In this document: positions 18,790 to 27,280 of the stretch, piece by piece
Layout: each line of letters starts with the position of its first letter
Position numbering within the stretch: the first letter of the stretch is position 1
Assembly: GCF_032714475.1 (NCBI RefSeq)
Contig: NZ_JAWDKD010000015.1
Span: 71,450-135,449, forward strand
Reading direction: 5' to 3'
Source of the DNA: Methanolapillus africanus
GTDB lineage: Archaea > Halobacteriota > Methanosarcinia > Methanosarcinales > Methanosarcinaceae
Length of the DNA: 64,000 nt
The notes under the pieces: model-generated
The model's database searches: none
What the model saw: the letters and a program-made list of their open reading frames with translations, nothing else
Told to the model about the DNA's origin: nothing
Position numbers and translations under genes: made by a program

Positions 18790-19518
18790 TTAAGGCACAA
18801 CCGTCCGAATTCCGGATGGAATGAACAATTCGTAGTCATCCGAATATTCTTCCAAATAGAGCAAACATTGGTCCCCCTGTTTGAAATCCCAATATTTGGG
18901 GAAATCGCTGCCATACATTACAATATTGCCGACTTGGCCGCCCGGCAAATAAAGATTGATTTCTTCAGGACAGTCACCCTTCACGCATTCATCAACCGTG
19001 AAATAAACATACGTGTAAATTTCATAGCGGCCGGAATCGTAATACTCTTCTCGGTGCGTTTCGTTTGTGAAATAATCTGTCCATTCACTGGTTTGAAGTT
19101 CACCTAGATCCGGTTGGGTTCCGTCGGGAGTCGTCCAAAATGAACGGACTTCTTTTACGGTTCCATAAACAATCAGATCAGAACGCTCTGTTACATAGAC
19201 CGGTTCATAAAAAATATAGTCCGTGTTGACAGAGATTGAATTTTGTTTAAAGGCCCGCACCGTGAGATTATCTTTCGGAATCTGATCATAATCGGAAATA
19301 AAACGGACCGTTTTAATGCCGGTACAATCAACAGCAATCGGCGGACCGGAATAATAGTCTTCAAACGTACGGCCACTATTGATTTCACTGATATTGCAGA
19401 CACTTTCACTTGTATTGCAAATATTCATACTTGTATAATCGGGCGAACTGTTCAAGCAGCCAGCAACCAAAACCGAAATCAAAAGAACGATTCCGAGAGA
19501 GAGGATTTTGAGTTTCAT
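18790..19518 (-). CDS. Surface lipoprotein, GTVKE family paralogue
   Basis: 242 residues. Lipobox ISVLVAGC. An extra Cys-containing N-terminal insert (ICNTSESVCNISEINSG) is shared in part with the next paralogue upstream. Then come DLIVYGTVKEVRSFWTTPDG, YTYVYFTVDECVKGDCP, YLPGGQVGNIVMYG, WDFKQGDQCLLYLEEYSD and GIRTVVP. Two cysteines in CVKGDC may form a disulphide outside the cell. It is the third gene in the run of five. The function is unknown. Confidence 0.82.
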   Translation of the reverse strand: MKLKILSLGIVLLISVLVAGCLNSSPDYTSMNICNTSESVCNISEINSGRTFEDYYSGPPIAVDCTGIKTVRFISDYDQIPKDNLTVRAFKQNSISVNTDYIFYEPVYVTERSDLIVYGTVKEVRSFWTTPDGTQPDLGELQTSEWTDYFTNETHREEYYDSGRYEIYTYVYFTVDECVKGDCPEEINLYLPGGQVGNIVMYGSDFPKYWDFKQGDQCLLYLEEYSDDYELFIPSGIRTVVP

Positions 19519-19561
19519 GATGAATCACTGTTTAATTTGAAAAAATAAAAGAAAATAAATT

Positions 19562-20263
19562 TTAAGGCACAACCGTTCGAATTCCATCAGGCATGATCAA
19601 ATCATATTCATTCGGATGTTCTTCCAAATAAAGCAAACATTGGTCTCCCGGTTTAAAATCCCAAGATTTAGGGAAATCACCATAATCCATCACAATGTTG
19701 CCGATTTGACCGCCCGGCAAATAAAGAGTGATTTCTTTCGGACAGCCGCCTTTCACACATTCGTCGACTTTGAAATAAACATGTGTGTAAATTTCAGAAT
19801 CAACAACGACATACCTTTCCATATAAGGACCGCTGCCGTTGTTGCGCTCACGTTCCTGAATGTCGTTCGGATTGATGGTTAATGTGCCGTCCGGCGTCGT
19901 CCAAAAAGAACGGACTTCCTGAACGGTTCCGTAAACAACAAGATCAGACCCGTTTGTCGCATTTTCAGGGTCGTAAGACACATAATCAATATTCGGATTA
20001 ACGATCAGATAATTGAGAGCCACAACGGTGGAATTATTTCTCAGAATACGATCCCGGTCGGATTCAAATTTGATCGTTTTAATGCCGGTGCAGTCAACAC
20101 TGATTGGCGTATCGGAATAATAATCCTCGTATGTGTGATTGCGGTTGATTTCACTGATATTGCAGGCGTTCGTATTTGTGCTGTCCGGCAAATTATCTAA
20201 ACAACAAGCTGCTAAAACCGAGATTAACAAAATGATTTCGAGAGAGATAAGTTTGAATTTCAT
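19562..20263 (-). CDS. Surface lipoprotein, GTVKE family paralogue
   Basis: 233 residues from the ATG at 20263, which has GGTGAAGGTG upstream; the frame runs further back but without a better start. The lipobox is ISVLAACC, with two cysteines where the others have GC. Its domain is closest to the next gene downstream (INRNHTYEDYYSDTPISVDC compared with INSGRTFEDYYSGPPIAVDC), which suggests a recent duplication of this pair. Family signatures: DLVVYGTVQEVRSFW, KVDECVKGGCPKEI, LPGGQIGNIVMDYG, LLYLEEHPNEYDL. Confidence 0.82.
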   Translation of the reverse strand: MKFKLISLEIILLISVLAACCLDNLPDSTNTNACNISEINRNHTYEDYYSDTPISVDCTGIKTIKFESDRDRILRNNSTVVALNYLIVNPNIDYVSYDPENATNGSDLVVYGTVQEVRSFWTTPDGTLTINPNDIQERERNNGSGPYMERYVVVDSEIYTHVYFKVDECVKGGCPKEITLYLPGGQIGNIVMDYGDFPKSWDFKPGDQCLLYLEEHPNEYDLIMPDGIRTVVP

Positions 20264-20347
20264 GAACACACCTTCACCTTGGATTGAAGTCACATAAAAT
20301 AATCAAATAATCAAATTCCCGACCCTTTGAATAAACGAGATTCTGCT

Positions 20348-20995
20348 TTAAGAAATAACCGTCCTGATACCGTGCGGTGCAACCAAATCCCATTCGTTCG
20401 AATACGTTTTCAAATAAAGCAAACATTGATCTCCTTCTCGGAAATCCCAGCGGTTCGGATAATCGCCGCTCGACATTACCACGTTGTCCACTTGTCCGCC
20501 CGGGATGTAAAGATTGATTTCATTCGGACAACTGCCTTTGACACGTGTGTCGACCGTGAAAATAACGTAAGTATAAATTTGATTGCTGCCGGAATCATAA
20601 AATTGGCTCACGCGAACCGTTCCGCTTTCATCCGTTTCTTTAAACGTTCGGACGTCGTCCGGATTGATGGCGAGCGTTCCGTCCGGTGTTGTCCAAGCGG
20701 ACGGCTGAATTTCCTTGACCGTTGCGTAAACAATCACATCAGACCAGCCGGCAACTAATTTTGGCTCAAAAGCCGGATAACTGTCATTGACCGGCGGTCC
20801 GTAACACTGAATAATATGGTTGCCTCTCGGAACATTATATGGTTTGCCGGAAACAAATTTGACGGTTTTGATGCCGGTTTCGTCTAATTTGACCGGTTTG
20901 TCCGAATCGTAAACATTGGAATTGCCGCCCAAACAGCCGGCTGCAAAAATTGAAATCAAAAGAATGAATCCGATAAATGCGATTTTGAGTTTCAT
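20348..20995 (-). CDS. Surface lipoprotein, GTVKE family paralogue
   Basis: 215 residues. Lipobox ISIFAAGC. The variable N-terminal half is short; the domain has DVIVYATVKEIQPSAW, TTPDG, VIFTVDTRVKGSCPNEI, YIPGGQVDNVVMSSG, WDFREGDQCLLYL and PHGIRTVIS. It is the first gene of the run, so the promoter of the group should lie in the A/T-rich 160 bases before it (20996-21156). The function is unknown; a cell-surface location is predicted from the signal peptide. Confidence 0.82.
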   Translation of the reverse strand: MKLKIAFIGFILLISIFAAGCLGGNSNVYDSDKPVKLDETGIKTVKFVSGKPYNVPRGNHIIQCYGPPVNDSYPAFEPKLVAGWSDVIVYATVKEIQPSAWTTPDGTLAINPDDVRTFKETDESGTVRVSQFYDSGSNQIYTYVIFTVDTRVKGSCPNEINLYIPGGQVDNVVMSSGDYPNRWDFREGDQCLLYLKTYSNEWDLVAPHGIRTVIS

Positions 20996-21156
20996 AATCC
21001 GTTCCCACCAAATTTTATTTTAAATTGAATAAAAGAAAACAAGGAGTCATACATATTAAATATTTTTAATTTTTATAAAAAAATAAAAACAAAAAACGAT
21101 AAAACCTATAAATCATCCGCACAAACAAATGACGTTTAAAAAACAGGAGGCAAAAT

Positions 21157-21528
21157 ATGATTGATTTTCAAAATGGTTTTATGAAACTCTCACCGGTTGA
21201 CCCGAACAGCTTATCCGACAAAATAAATCCGATGCTCATCGACGGCGAACAAATTCTGTCGGCGTTTAAAGGCATTCGCGATTCCGTCGTTTTCACCAAC
21301 AAAAGAATCATCGCCGTCAACGTCCAAGGTTTGACCGGCAAAAAAGTAGACTACACATCCTTACCGTTTTCCAAAGTGCAGGCCTTTTCCGTCGAAACGT
21401 CCGGCACGTTTGACCGCGACTGCGAATTGGATTTGTGGTTCAGCTCGGTCGGACACGTGCGGTTTGAAATCAAAGGAGACTTTGATATTGTTGGTTTTAA
21501 CAAATTAATCGGCAGTTACGTGCTGTAA
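21157..21528 (+). CDS. PH-domain-containing protein
   Basis: 123 residues with the bacterial-type PH domain pattern: DGEQILSAFKGIRDSVVFTN, then KRIIAVNVQGLTGKKVDYTSLPF, ending LDLWFSSVGHVRFEI. Such small cytoplasmic PH-like proteins occur in bacteria and archaea; the ligand is usually unknown. A clear Shine-Dalgarno (CAGGAGG) precedes the ATG. It is on the opposite strand, inside the lipoprotein cluster, and splits it into five plus two genes. Stop TAA. Confidence 0.85.
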   Translation: MIDFQNGFMKLSPVDPNSLSDKINPMLIDGEQILSAFKGIRDSVVFTNKRIIAVNVQGLTGKKVDYTSLPFSKVQAFSVETSGTFDRDCELDLWFSSVGHVRFEIKGDFDIVGFNKLIGSYVL

Positions 21529-21599
21529 ATTTGTTTTTTTATTTGGTGCTTCCGGCAATTATTTTATAATTTCGGATGTCACCTGCTGTTTTCTATTTT

Positions 21600-21811
21600 T
21601 TGGGTACAGTTTCTGTTTTTGAATTTACGGTTTGCACCTACCGTTTACTGTTTAGATTATATCTGCTGTTACTGTATCCAATCCATTTCATCGGATTCCG
21701 AGAAAATCAAACGCAAAGCGTTTGATTTTTCGGGATGGTTTGCTTGAAAAAGAAAAAGGGGAAACACCGTTTTCTGATATTTTGCAAAAATGTGTCGCCA
21801 TAACGCGCGCG
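21600..21811 (-). repeat. Composite intergenic element 4
   Basis: Read leftward: the GC box is at 21793-21811 (TGTCGCCATAACGCGCGCG as written), 67 bases past the end of the next lipoprotein gene. A 58-base A-rich spacer follows with GATGGTTTGCTTGA, then a hairpin at 21700-21735 (arms around AAACGC AAA GCGTTT), then two or three degenerate repeat words such as TTTGCACCTACCGTTTACTG. It accounts for the 350-base gap. Confidence 0.7.
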
Positions 21812-21878
21812 CACGCCGCTCGTCAAAACCCAAAAAAAGAAAACAAATGAATAGAAATTAATCGACTCAATTCATTTG

Positions 21879-22514
21879 TTATTCATTGACAAAAAAGGCG
21901 CCGCCGGGCATAAGATAATATGTTCCTTCTTTCGGAATTGAAGAAACCGTCAAATACAAAAGGTATTCTTGACCTTCTTTTTGCTTTTCAAAATCCCAAG
22001 GCGACAATGGTCCATCAAAGAAAATTACAAAATCGTCAACTTCGCCACCCAAAAAAGTCACGACAACTTCATCGCCCGGGTTTCCTTTGGCCGGATCGGT
22101 GACAGTAAAGACGATGTCCGTGTAAATGCAATAGTTATCATAATGGAAGGCTTGCTGCGGGTTTTCCGGCGTTTGTCCGTCGGGCGTCGACCAATAAGAC
22201 GGATGAATCTCTTTGACAGTGCCGTAGAAAGCCAAATCCGATTCGTTGGGCAAATCTTCCGGAGAATAGGCCGGCATCGAATTGTTGACTTGGATAAAAT
22301 GGTAGAAATCCATAAACTGTTTCTGGGATGGCGTTCCGTTTTCATCCAACGGATAATACATCGGAACCGGAACATTTTCAATGCCGCCTGTGTGGAATTC
22401 AGAAACATTTTTGTTGAGCGGATTAAAAGTGTCTTCGGAATTGCTGAGGCAGCCGGCTGCCAAAAATATAAGCAAAATCGAAACGGATAAAATGATTGTC
22501 TTTTTCATTTTCAT
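21879..22514 (-). CDS. Surface lipoprotein, GTVKE family, divergent paralogue
   Basis: 211 residues from the ATG at 22514. Lipobox LLIFLAAGC. The domain is recognisable but more distant: DLAFYGTVKEIHPSYW, STPDG, YTDIVFTVTDPAKGNPGDEV, FLGGEVDDFVIF, GQEYLLYLTV, and an ending PGGAFFVNE instead of GIRTVVP. With the next gene it forms a subgroup that shares FNPLNKN-like mature N-termini and the VNE ending. The function is unknown. Confidence 0.78.
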   Translation of the reverse strand: MKMKKTIILSVSILLIFLAAGCLSNSEDTFNPLNKNVSEFHTGGIENVPVPMYYPLDENGTPSQKQFMDFYHFIQVNNSMPAYSPEDLPNESDLAFYGTVKEIHPSYWSTPDGQTPENPQQAFHYDNYCIYTDIVFTVTDPAKGNPGDEVVVTFLGGEVDDFVIFFDGPLSPWDFEKQKEGQEYLLYLTVSSIPKEGTYYLMPGGAFFVNE

Positions 22515-22585
22515 ATTTAAACCCAAAAAAAGAAGGACTTCTAAAGGTTTTATATTTATTCATTTTTAAAAAAATATAAAATGAA

Positions 22586-23269
22586 TTATTCATTCACAAT
22601 AAAAAGCCCGCCACACACAATCTCGTATCTTCCGCCTTCCCCGTCTTTGGAATAAACCAAAAACTTATCCCCGGGTTCAAAATTCCACGGATTCGCATAA
22701 CTTCCCTGCATAGCAAATTTTCCGACCTGCCCGCCTTCAACGGAAATAATCACGTCTTCCGTGGCCGGACCCATCACCCAATCATCAACTTCAAAAACAA
22801 TATCCGTGTAAATGTATGTGTCTTGTGTAAAGGAAGATGAAACGGATTTGTATTCCCAAGAACCGGATATCCCACCCGTTGTCCTTTTGCCGGGATATGT
22901 GAAATAAAGAAACAACGGTGTTTTACCACTATAAGTTGACCAAACCGACGGCTTGACCTCTTTGACGGTTCCATAAAAAATCAAATCGGATTCCTCAATT
23001 AAAGCTTCATCCGAAAAGCACGGACGTGAGTCATTTCCCCATTTTTCATACCAGATAATGCTCTTGTTTTCCTTCAGATCTTTCGGAATATAACCACTCA
23101 ATTCGTATTTTGTGATATTTTTGTTCAGCGGATTGATGGAATCAGAGTTCAAATTGATGTATTCGACATCTGTTTGTTGATTTTCCGTCCCATTTTGTTG
23201 ACCGATGCATCCGGAAAATAAAATTCCGACACATAAAATCAAGACGAGGAATAATTTTTGGATTTTCAT
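22586..23269 (-). CDS. Surface lipoprotein, GTVKE family, divergent paralogue
   Basis: 227 residues. Lipobox VGILFSGC. Signatures: DLIFYGTVKEVKPSVW, IYTDIVFEVDDWVMG, EGGQVGKFAMQG, WNFEPGDKFLVY, ending CGGLFIVNE. A roughly 30-residue insert (KTPLFLYFTYPGKRTTGGIS) replaces the short TPDG loop of the others. Same strand as the previous lipoprotein, 71 bases away. The function is unknown. Confidence 0.78.
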   Translation of the reverse strand: MKIQKLFLVLILCVGILFSGCIGQQNGTENQQTDVEYINLNSDSINPLNKNITKYELSGYIPKDLKENKSIIWYEKWGNDSRPCFSDEALIEESDLIFYGTVKEVKPSVWSTYSGKTPLFLYFTYPGKRTTGGISGSWEYKSVSSSFTQDTYIYTDIVFEVDDWVMGPATEDVIISVEGGQVGKFAMQGSYANPWNFEPGDKFLVYSKDGEGGRYEIVCGGLFIVNE

Positions 23270-23334
23270 AGAAATCGCCTAAAGAATTATTCTATTTCAA
23301 TTTAATAAATTTGTGCATTAATTACTGATTTCTA

Positions 23335-23616
23335 ATTTCCAGTTTGCACCTATACTGTTTTTAGGCTTTAGTTTGCATCTGCTGTTTTCCAACAATACAG
23401 TTGATTCCTAATCCGATTTGCACCTGCTATTTCTAACAATACAGTTGTATTCTGATCCGATTTGCATCTGCTGCTATCCAATCCATTTTATCGAATTCCG
23501 GTAAATCAGACGCGAAACGCGTCTGATTTACTCGGGGATTTTGCTTGACTCAAAAATAAAAACGCCCCTTTGGTCTTAAAAACGCAAAAAGAAAAATTGT
23601 CGCCATAACGCGCGCG
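23335..23616 (-). repeat. Composite intergenic element 5
   Basis: The GC box is at 23598-23616. A 63-base spacer contains TTGCTTGACTCAAAAATAAA, shared with element 6. The hairpin is at 23498-23535 (CCGGTAAATCAGACGCG, AAA, CGCGTCTGATTTACTCGG). Repeat units follow at 23340-23470, including TTCCAACAATACAGTTGATT. The spacer and hairpin are nearly identical to element 6, so the two belong to one segmental duplication together with the DUF35 copies. Confidence 0.72.
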
Positions 23617-23689
23617 CATGCCGCTCGCCAAAAAACCTAAAAAAAGAAAAATGCAAATGAAACAAAGAAAATATAAAAAATAAAGAAAA

Positions 23690-23716
23690 ACAACCGGAGA
23701 ATACCGGTTGCTTTCA
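23690..23716 (-). terminator. Terminator-like hairpin after DUF35 fragment
   Basis: CAACCGG and CCGGTTG pair around AGAATA just past the 3' end of the DUF35 fragment. A related but altered hairpin (CAACCAACGG with CCGTTGATTG) lies at the same place after the intact copy at about 24497-24522. Confidence 0.45.
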
Positions 23717-23740
23717 TTTATGGAGAAAAAAACCCTAAAG

Positions 23741-24056
23741 TTATTTGTCCAACTCGAATTTGGTACCGTAGTAAAGAATACCATCTTCACCGTCGCTGCC
23801 GAGTTTTCTGAACACGGAGTGAACGCGTTTTCCGATGGCGGCTTTCTCCGGCTCGTCCACGATTTGCGTGGTCAGGCACGGACCTTCGTCCAACTTGACG
23901 ATGGCAAGCGTGTACGGAACCAAGTCGTTGAATTCATCGGACGTGGTGTGAGTAATCGTGAGCGTCACGATTTCGCCCTGTCCTTTGAATTTGTGCTGCT
24001 CGATGTCGCCGTCGCGCCGGCAGTTCGGGCAGAGGTTTCTTGTCGGGTAGAAGTAT
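23741..24056 (-). pseudogene. Truncated duplicate of the DUF35 OB-fold gene
   Basis: This encodes the last 105 or so residues of the protein at 24549-24941, with the same amino acids from YFYPTRNLCPNC to the C-terminus and only silent base changes. The N-terminal 25 residues, including the first zinc-ribbon Cys pair (CKTC), are lost. At the break the frame runs into the 100-bp repeat at 24062-24160 without an immediate stop. No start codon with a ribosome site is visible. It is probably a non-functional remnant of a tandem duplication of about 0.8 kb that also copied the downstream repeats. Confidence 0.75.
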
Positions 24057-24061
24057 TGCGT

Positions 24062-24425
24062 TAAAAAATTCCGTCGCTTCGCTAGGAATTTTTCAAAAGC
24101 GGTGGGAGACTGATTCTGTTTGAGTTCGCTTCGCGAACGCTCCCTTCGGTCGCAAAAATAAAGTTACAGTTTCAGTTCATACCTGCTGTTTTCCAACAAT
24201 ACAGTTGATTCCTAATCCGATTTGCATCTGCCGTTTTCCAAAAATACAGATATTTCTTGGTCTGATTTGCATCTACTACTGCTATCCAATCCATCTCATC
24301 TAAATTCTGGTAAATCAGACGCGATGCGCGTCTGATTTACTCGGGTTTTTCGCTTGACTCAAAAATAAAAATAAACAGCCGGTTTAATCGACGCAAAAAG
24401 AAAATGTGCAGCCATAACGCGCGCG
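24062..24425 (-). repeat. 100-bp repeat copy 2 joined to composite intergenic element 6
   Basis: 24062-24160 matches the repeat at 14866-14970 (AAAAAATTCC, GCTTCGCTAGGAATTTTT, then GAGTTCGCTTCGCGAACGC). Repeat units follow at 24170-24295 (TTCCAACAATACAGTTGATT). A hairpin is at 24311-24339 (TAAATCAGACGCG, ATG, CGCGTCTGATTTA, perfect), then the spacer, then the GC box at 24407-24425 (TGCAGCCATAACGCGCGCG). This fills the gap to the intact DUF35 gene. Confidence 0.7.
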
Positions 24426-24548
24426 CCCGACGCTCGCCAAAAAACCCCAAAAAAAGAAAAATGCAAATGAAACAAAAAAAGTAAAAAGAAAAACAACCAA
24501 CGGAAAACCCCGTTGATTGCTTTCATTTATGGAGAAAAAACCCTAAAG

Positions 24549-24941
24549 TTATTTGTCCAACTCGAATTTGGTACCGTAGTAAAGAATACCATCTTCACCG
24601 TCGCTGCCGAGTTTTCTGAACACGGAGTGAACGCGTTTTCCGATGGCGGCTTTCTCCGGCTCGTCCACGATTTGAGTGGTCAGGCACGGGCCTTCGTCCA
24701 ACTTGACAATGGCGAGCGTGTACGGAACCAAATCGTTGAATTCGTCAGACGTGGTGTGGGTAATCGTGAGCGTCACGATTTCGCCCTGTCCTTTGAATTT
24801 GTGCTGCTCGATGTCGCCGTCGCGCCGGCAGTTCGGGCAGAGGTTTCTTGTCGGGTAGAAGTATTCGTTACATGTTTTGCAGTGGGATCCGACTAAGTTG
24901 TAACGGCTCGCCTGCTCTCTCCAGAATCTTGGTACTGTCAT
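24549..24941 (-). CDS. DUF35 OB-fold / zinc-ribbon protein of the mevalonate pathway
   Basis: 130 residues. An N-terminal rubredoxin-like zinc ribbon (CKTCNEYF at about 21, then CPNCRRDGD at about 36) is followed by an OB-fold (GQGEIVTLTITHTT, VPYTLAIVKLDEGP). In methanogens this protein bridges acetyl-CoA acetyltransferase and HMG-CoA synthase in a complex that passes acetoacetyl-CoA between them. The gene is the last of the three-gene operon, five bases after the thiolase. A truncated copy lies 0.5 kb downstream. Confidence 0.93.
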   Translation of the reverse strand: MTVPRFWREQASRYNLVGSHCKTCNEYFYPTRNLCPNCRRDGDIEQHKFKGQGEIVTLTITHTTSDEFNDLVPYTLAIVKLDEGPCLTTQIVDEPEKAAIGKRVHSVFRKLGSDGEDGILYYGTKFELDK

Positions 24942-24946
24942 TTAAA

Positions 24947-26119
24947 TCACCTCTCGTTAGAGAAAATGTGCACAACAGCCGTCGCACCGGAGCCGCCGAC
25001 GTTGTGAGTCATTCCATACTTGGCGCCGTCCACTTGGCGTTTGCCGGCGTCGCCGCGCAATTGCGTCACGGCTTCAACGGCTTGCTTGACGCCTGTGGCG
25101 CCGACCGGGTGGCCGCAGGACTTGAGACCACCGGACGGGTTGACCGGGATTCTGCCGCCGAGTTTTGTTTCGCCGTTGAGGGACACGAGACCGCCCTTTC
25201 CTTTTTCGGCGAATCCGAGGTCTTCGATCGCACAAATTTCGGCGATGGTGAAACAGTCGTGAACTTCGACGAAGTTGATGTCTTTGGGGGTAAGGCCCGC
25301 CATTTCATAGGCGCGCTTTCCGGCAACAACCGACGCGTCAAGCGTTGTGATGTCGCGGCGGTCATGCAAAGCGATGGTGTCGCTTGCTTGTGCGCTGGCT
25401 TTCACATAAATCGGCTTGTCCGTGTATTTTAAAGCGTCTTCGGCCGGAACCACCACAACCGCGGCTGCGCCGTCGGAAACCGGGGAGCAGTCCAAAATGT
25501 GGAGCGGGTCCGAAACCATAATGGATTTTAAAACTTGGTCGATGGTGATTTTGCTCTTGAACTGAGCAATCGGGTTGTGCATACCATTCTCGTGGTTTTT
25601 CACGGCAACCGCGGCGAGTTGTTCGCTGGTTGTGCCGTATTTCGCCATGTGCAGTTTCGCAATCATGGCGTAAATGCCCGGGAACGTGGCGCCCTGGATA
25701 CCTTCCCATTCACGGTCCGCCGCAGCCGACAAAGCGTCGGTGGCGCCGGAGGAAGAAATATCTGTCATTTTTTCCGCACCGGCCGCAATGGCAACATTGC
25801 TGTAACCGGACGCGACGGCTTGAATCGCTTGGCGAAGGGCCAAACCGCCGGAGGCGCAGGCCGCTTCCACACGGGTGGAGGGGACGTGAAGGCCGCGTGC
25901 GAGACCGGAATAGTCCGCAATGAGCGCGCCCAAGTGTTCTTGTTCGACGAAACGGCCGCCACTCATGTTTCCGACATACATGGCGTCGATTTCCTTGCCG
26001 GAAATGCCCGCGTCTTCAATCGCACCGATACCGGCTTCAACAACGATGTCACGCAAGGACCGTTCCCAAAGCTCTCCGAATTCTGTCGTTTTTGCACCGA
26101 CAATTGCAACTTCTCTCAT
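24947..26119 (-). CDS. Acetyl-CoA C-acetyltransferase (archaeal thiolase)
   Basis: 390 residues. It condenses two acetyl-CoA to acetoacetyl-CoA, the first step of the mevalonate route to archaeal lipids. The nucleophilic Cys is in EAACASGGLALRQA near 87, the His in HDCFTI near 290 and the second Cys/His region in NPSGGLKSCGHPVGATG near 340. The ATG at 26119 is chosen because GGAGGGATAAC lies directly before it; the frame extends five codons upstream. It sits between HMG-CoA synthase (11 bases) and DUF35 (5 bases). Stop TGA. Confidence 0.95.
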   Translation of the reverse strand: MREVAIVGAKTTEFGELWERSLRDIVVEAGIGAIEDAGISGKEIDAMYVGNMSGGRFVEQEHLGALIADYSGLARGLHVPSTRVEAACASGGLALRQAIQAVASGYSNVAIAAGAEKMTDISSSGATDALSAAADREWEGIQGATFPGIYAMIAKLHMAKYGTTSEQLAAVAVKNHENGMHNPIAQFKSKITIDQVLKSIMVSDPLHILDCSPVSDGAAAVVVVPAEDALKYTDKPIYVKASAQASDTIALHDRRDITTLDASVVAGKRAYEMAGLTPKDINFVEVHDCFTIAEICAIEDLGFAEKGKGGLVSLNGETKLGGRIPVNPSGGLKSCGHPVGATGVKQAVEAVTQLRGDAGKRQVDGAKYGMTHNVGGSGATAVVHIFSNER

Positions 26120-26130
26120 GTTATCCCTCC

Positions 26131-27180
26131 TCATCCGAATCTAATCTTACCTTTGTGGTGCGCGTATTTACCGTAGCTCAGGTAAATCGGGTCGGCCAAA
26201 AGCTGCTGGACGGACGGCGCCAAGTTTCTCTTGGCTTCGATTTTGTCGGTCACAAGAATGCTGAACGCGTCGGATCCGGCACCGGAACCGTAGGCGGTTG
26301 CAAAAATTCTGTCACCGGGCTGTGCAATGTCAAGCGTTGCGGCGATGCCCATCAAACAGGATCCGGAGTAGGTGTTTCCGAGTTTCGGAACCACAAGTCC
26401 CGGTTGAATTTGTTCTTTGGTGAAGCCGAGCATTTGAGCGGCGCGTTCCGGGAATTTGCCGTTGGGCTGGTGGAAAACCGCATATTTGTAATCGGACGGG
26501 GTGGTGCCCATCTTTTTCATGAGGCCCTTGGCCCCGCTGGTCACGTGTTTGAAGTAACCCGGGTCGCCCGTAAAGCGGCCGCCGTGGCCGGGGTACGGTT
26601 GTCCCTCACGCCGCCAGAAGTCGGGCGTGTCGGTTGTAAAAGAGTATGTGTCTTCGATGATGGCGATGAGTTCGGATTCTTGGCGTCCGATCACATAAGC
26701 GGCGCCGCCGGCGGCCGCCGTGTATTCCAAAGCGTCGTTGGGCGCACCCTGGGAAACGTCTGCGCCGATCGCAAGTCCCAAATCAATCATACCGGAGCCG
26801 ACCAATCCCATACAGACTTGAACGGCTGCTGATCCGGCTTTACAGGCAAACTCAAAGTCCGCCGCTGTCATGTCGGGCGTCGCGCCGACCGCTTCGGCCA
26901 CAATCGTACTGGTCGGTTTGACCGCGTACGGGTGGCTTTCGGAACCGGTGTAAACCGCGCCGATTCTTTGCGGATCAACGCCGCCGCGTTTCATTGCGTT
27001 TCTCGCCGCTTCGACCGCAATCGTCGCCGCGTCTTCATCAACATCAGGAACCGATTTTTCAAATACTTTTAAACCGGCTTTTAAAATTTCGGCGTCGCCG
27101 CCCCAAACACTCGCGATTTCTTCTGTTTTAATCCGGTATTTGGGAATATAGGCGCCATAGGAAACAATTCCGACTGTCAT
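26131..27180 (-). CDS. Hydroxymethylglutaryl-CoA synthase
   Basis: 349 residues, the archaeal length for the family. It adds acetyl-CoA to acetoacetyl-CoA to give HMG-CoA. The active-site Cys lies in FEFACKAGSAAVQVC near 111, the His in YAVFHQPNGKFPERAA near 234, and the glutamate region is in VYTGSESHPYAVKP near 80. AAGGTG precedes the ATG. First gene of the HMGS-thiolase-DUF35 operon. A hairpin followed by a T tract lies 70-95 bases upstream in the same orientation. Confidence 0.96.
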   Translation of the reverse strand: MTVGIVSYGAYIPKYRIKTEEIASVWGGDAEILKAGLKVFEKSVPDVDEDAATIAVEAARNAMKRGGVDPQRIGAVYTGSESHPYAVKPTSTIVAEAVGATPDMTAADFEFACKAGSAAVQVCMGLVGSGMIDLGLAIGADVSQGAPNDALEYTAAAGGAAYVIGRQESELIAIIEDTYSFTTDTPDFWRREGQPYPGHGGRFTGDPGYFKHVTSGAKGLMKKMGTTPSDYKYAVFHQPNGKFPERAAQMLGFTKEQIQPGLVVPKLGNTYSGSCLMGIAATLDIAQPGDRIFATAYGSGAGSDAFSILVTDKIEAKRNLAPSVQQLLADPIYLSYGKYAHHKGKIRFG

Positions 27181-27250
27181 TTATTCACCTTTATTTTTTT
27201 TAATAATTTCATTAAAAAAGCTTAAAGTCAAAAAAATTAAAAAGAAAAGA

Positions 27251-27275
27251 GAAGCATTTCAAAAATGCCTCTCGG
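27251..27275 (-). terminator. Hairpin and T tract upstream of HMG-CoA synthase
   Basis: On the minus strand GAGAGGCATTT and AAATGCTTCTC pair around TTG, followed by a run of T-rich sequence (TTTTCTTTTT and more). It could end a transcript coming from 27.3-27.9 kb, or act as an attenuator in the leader of the mevalonate operon. Confidence 0.5.
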
Positions 27276-27280
27276 TCTTT

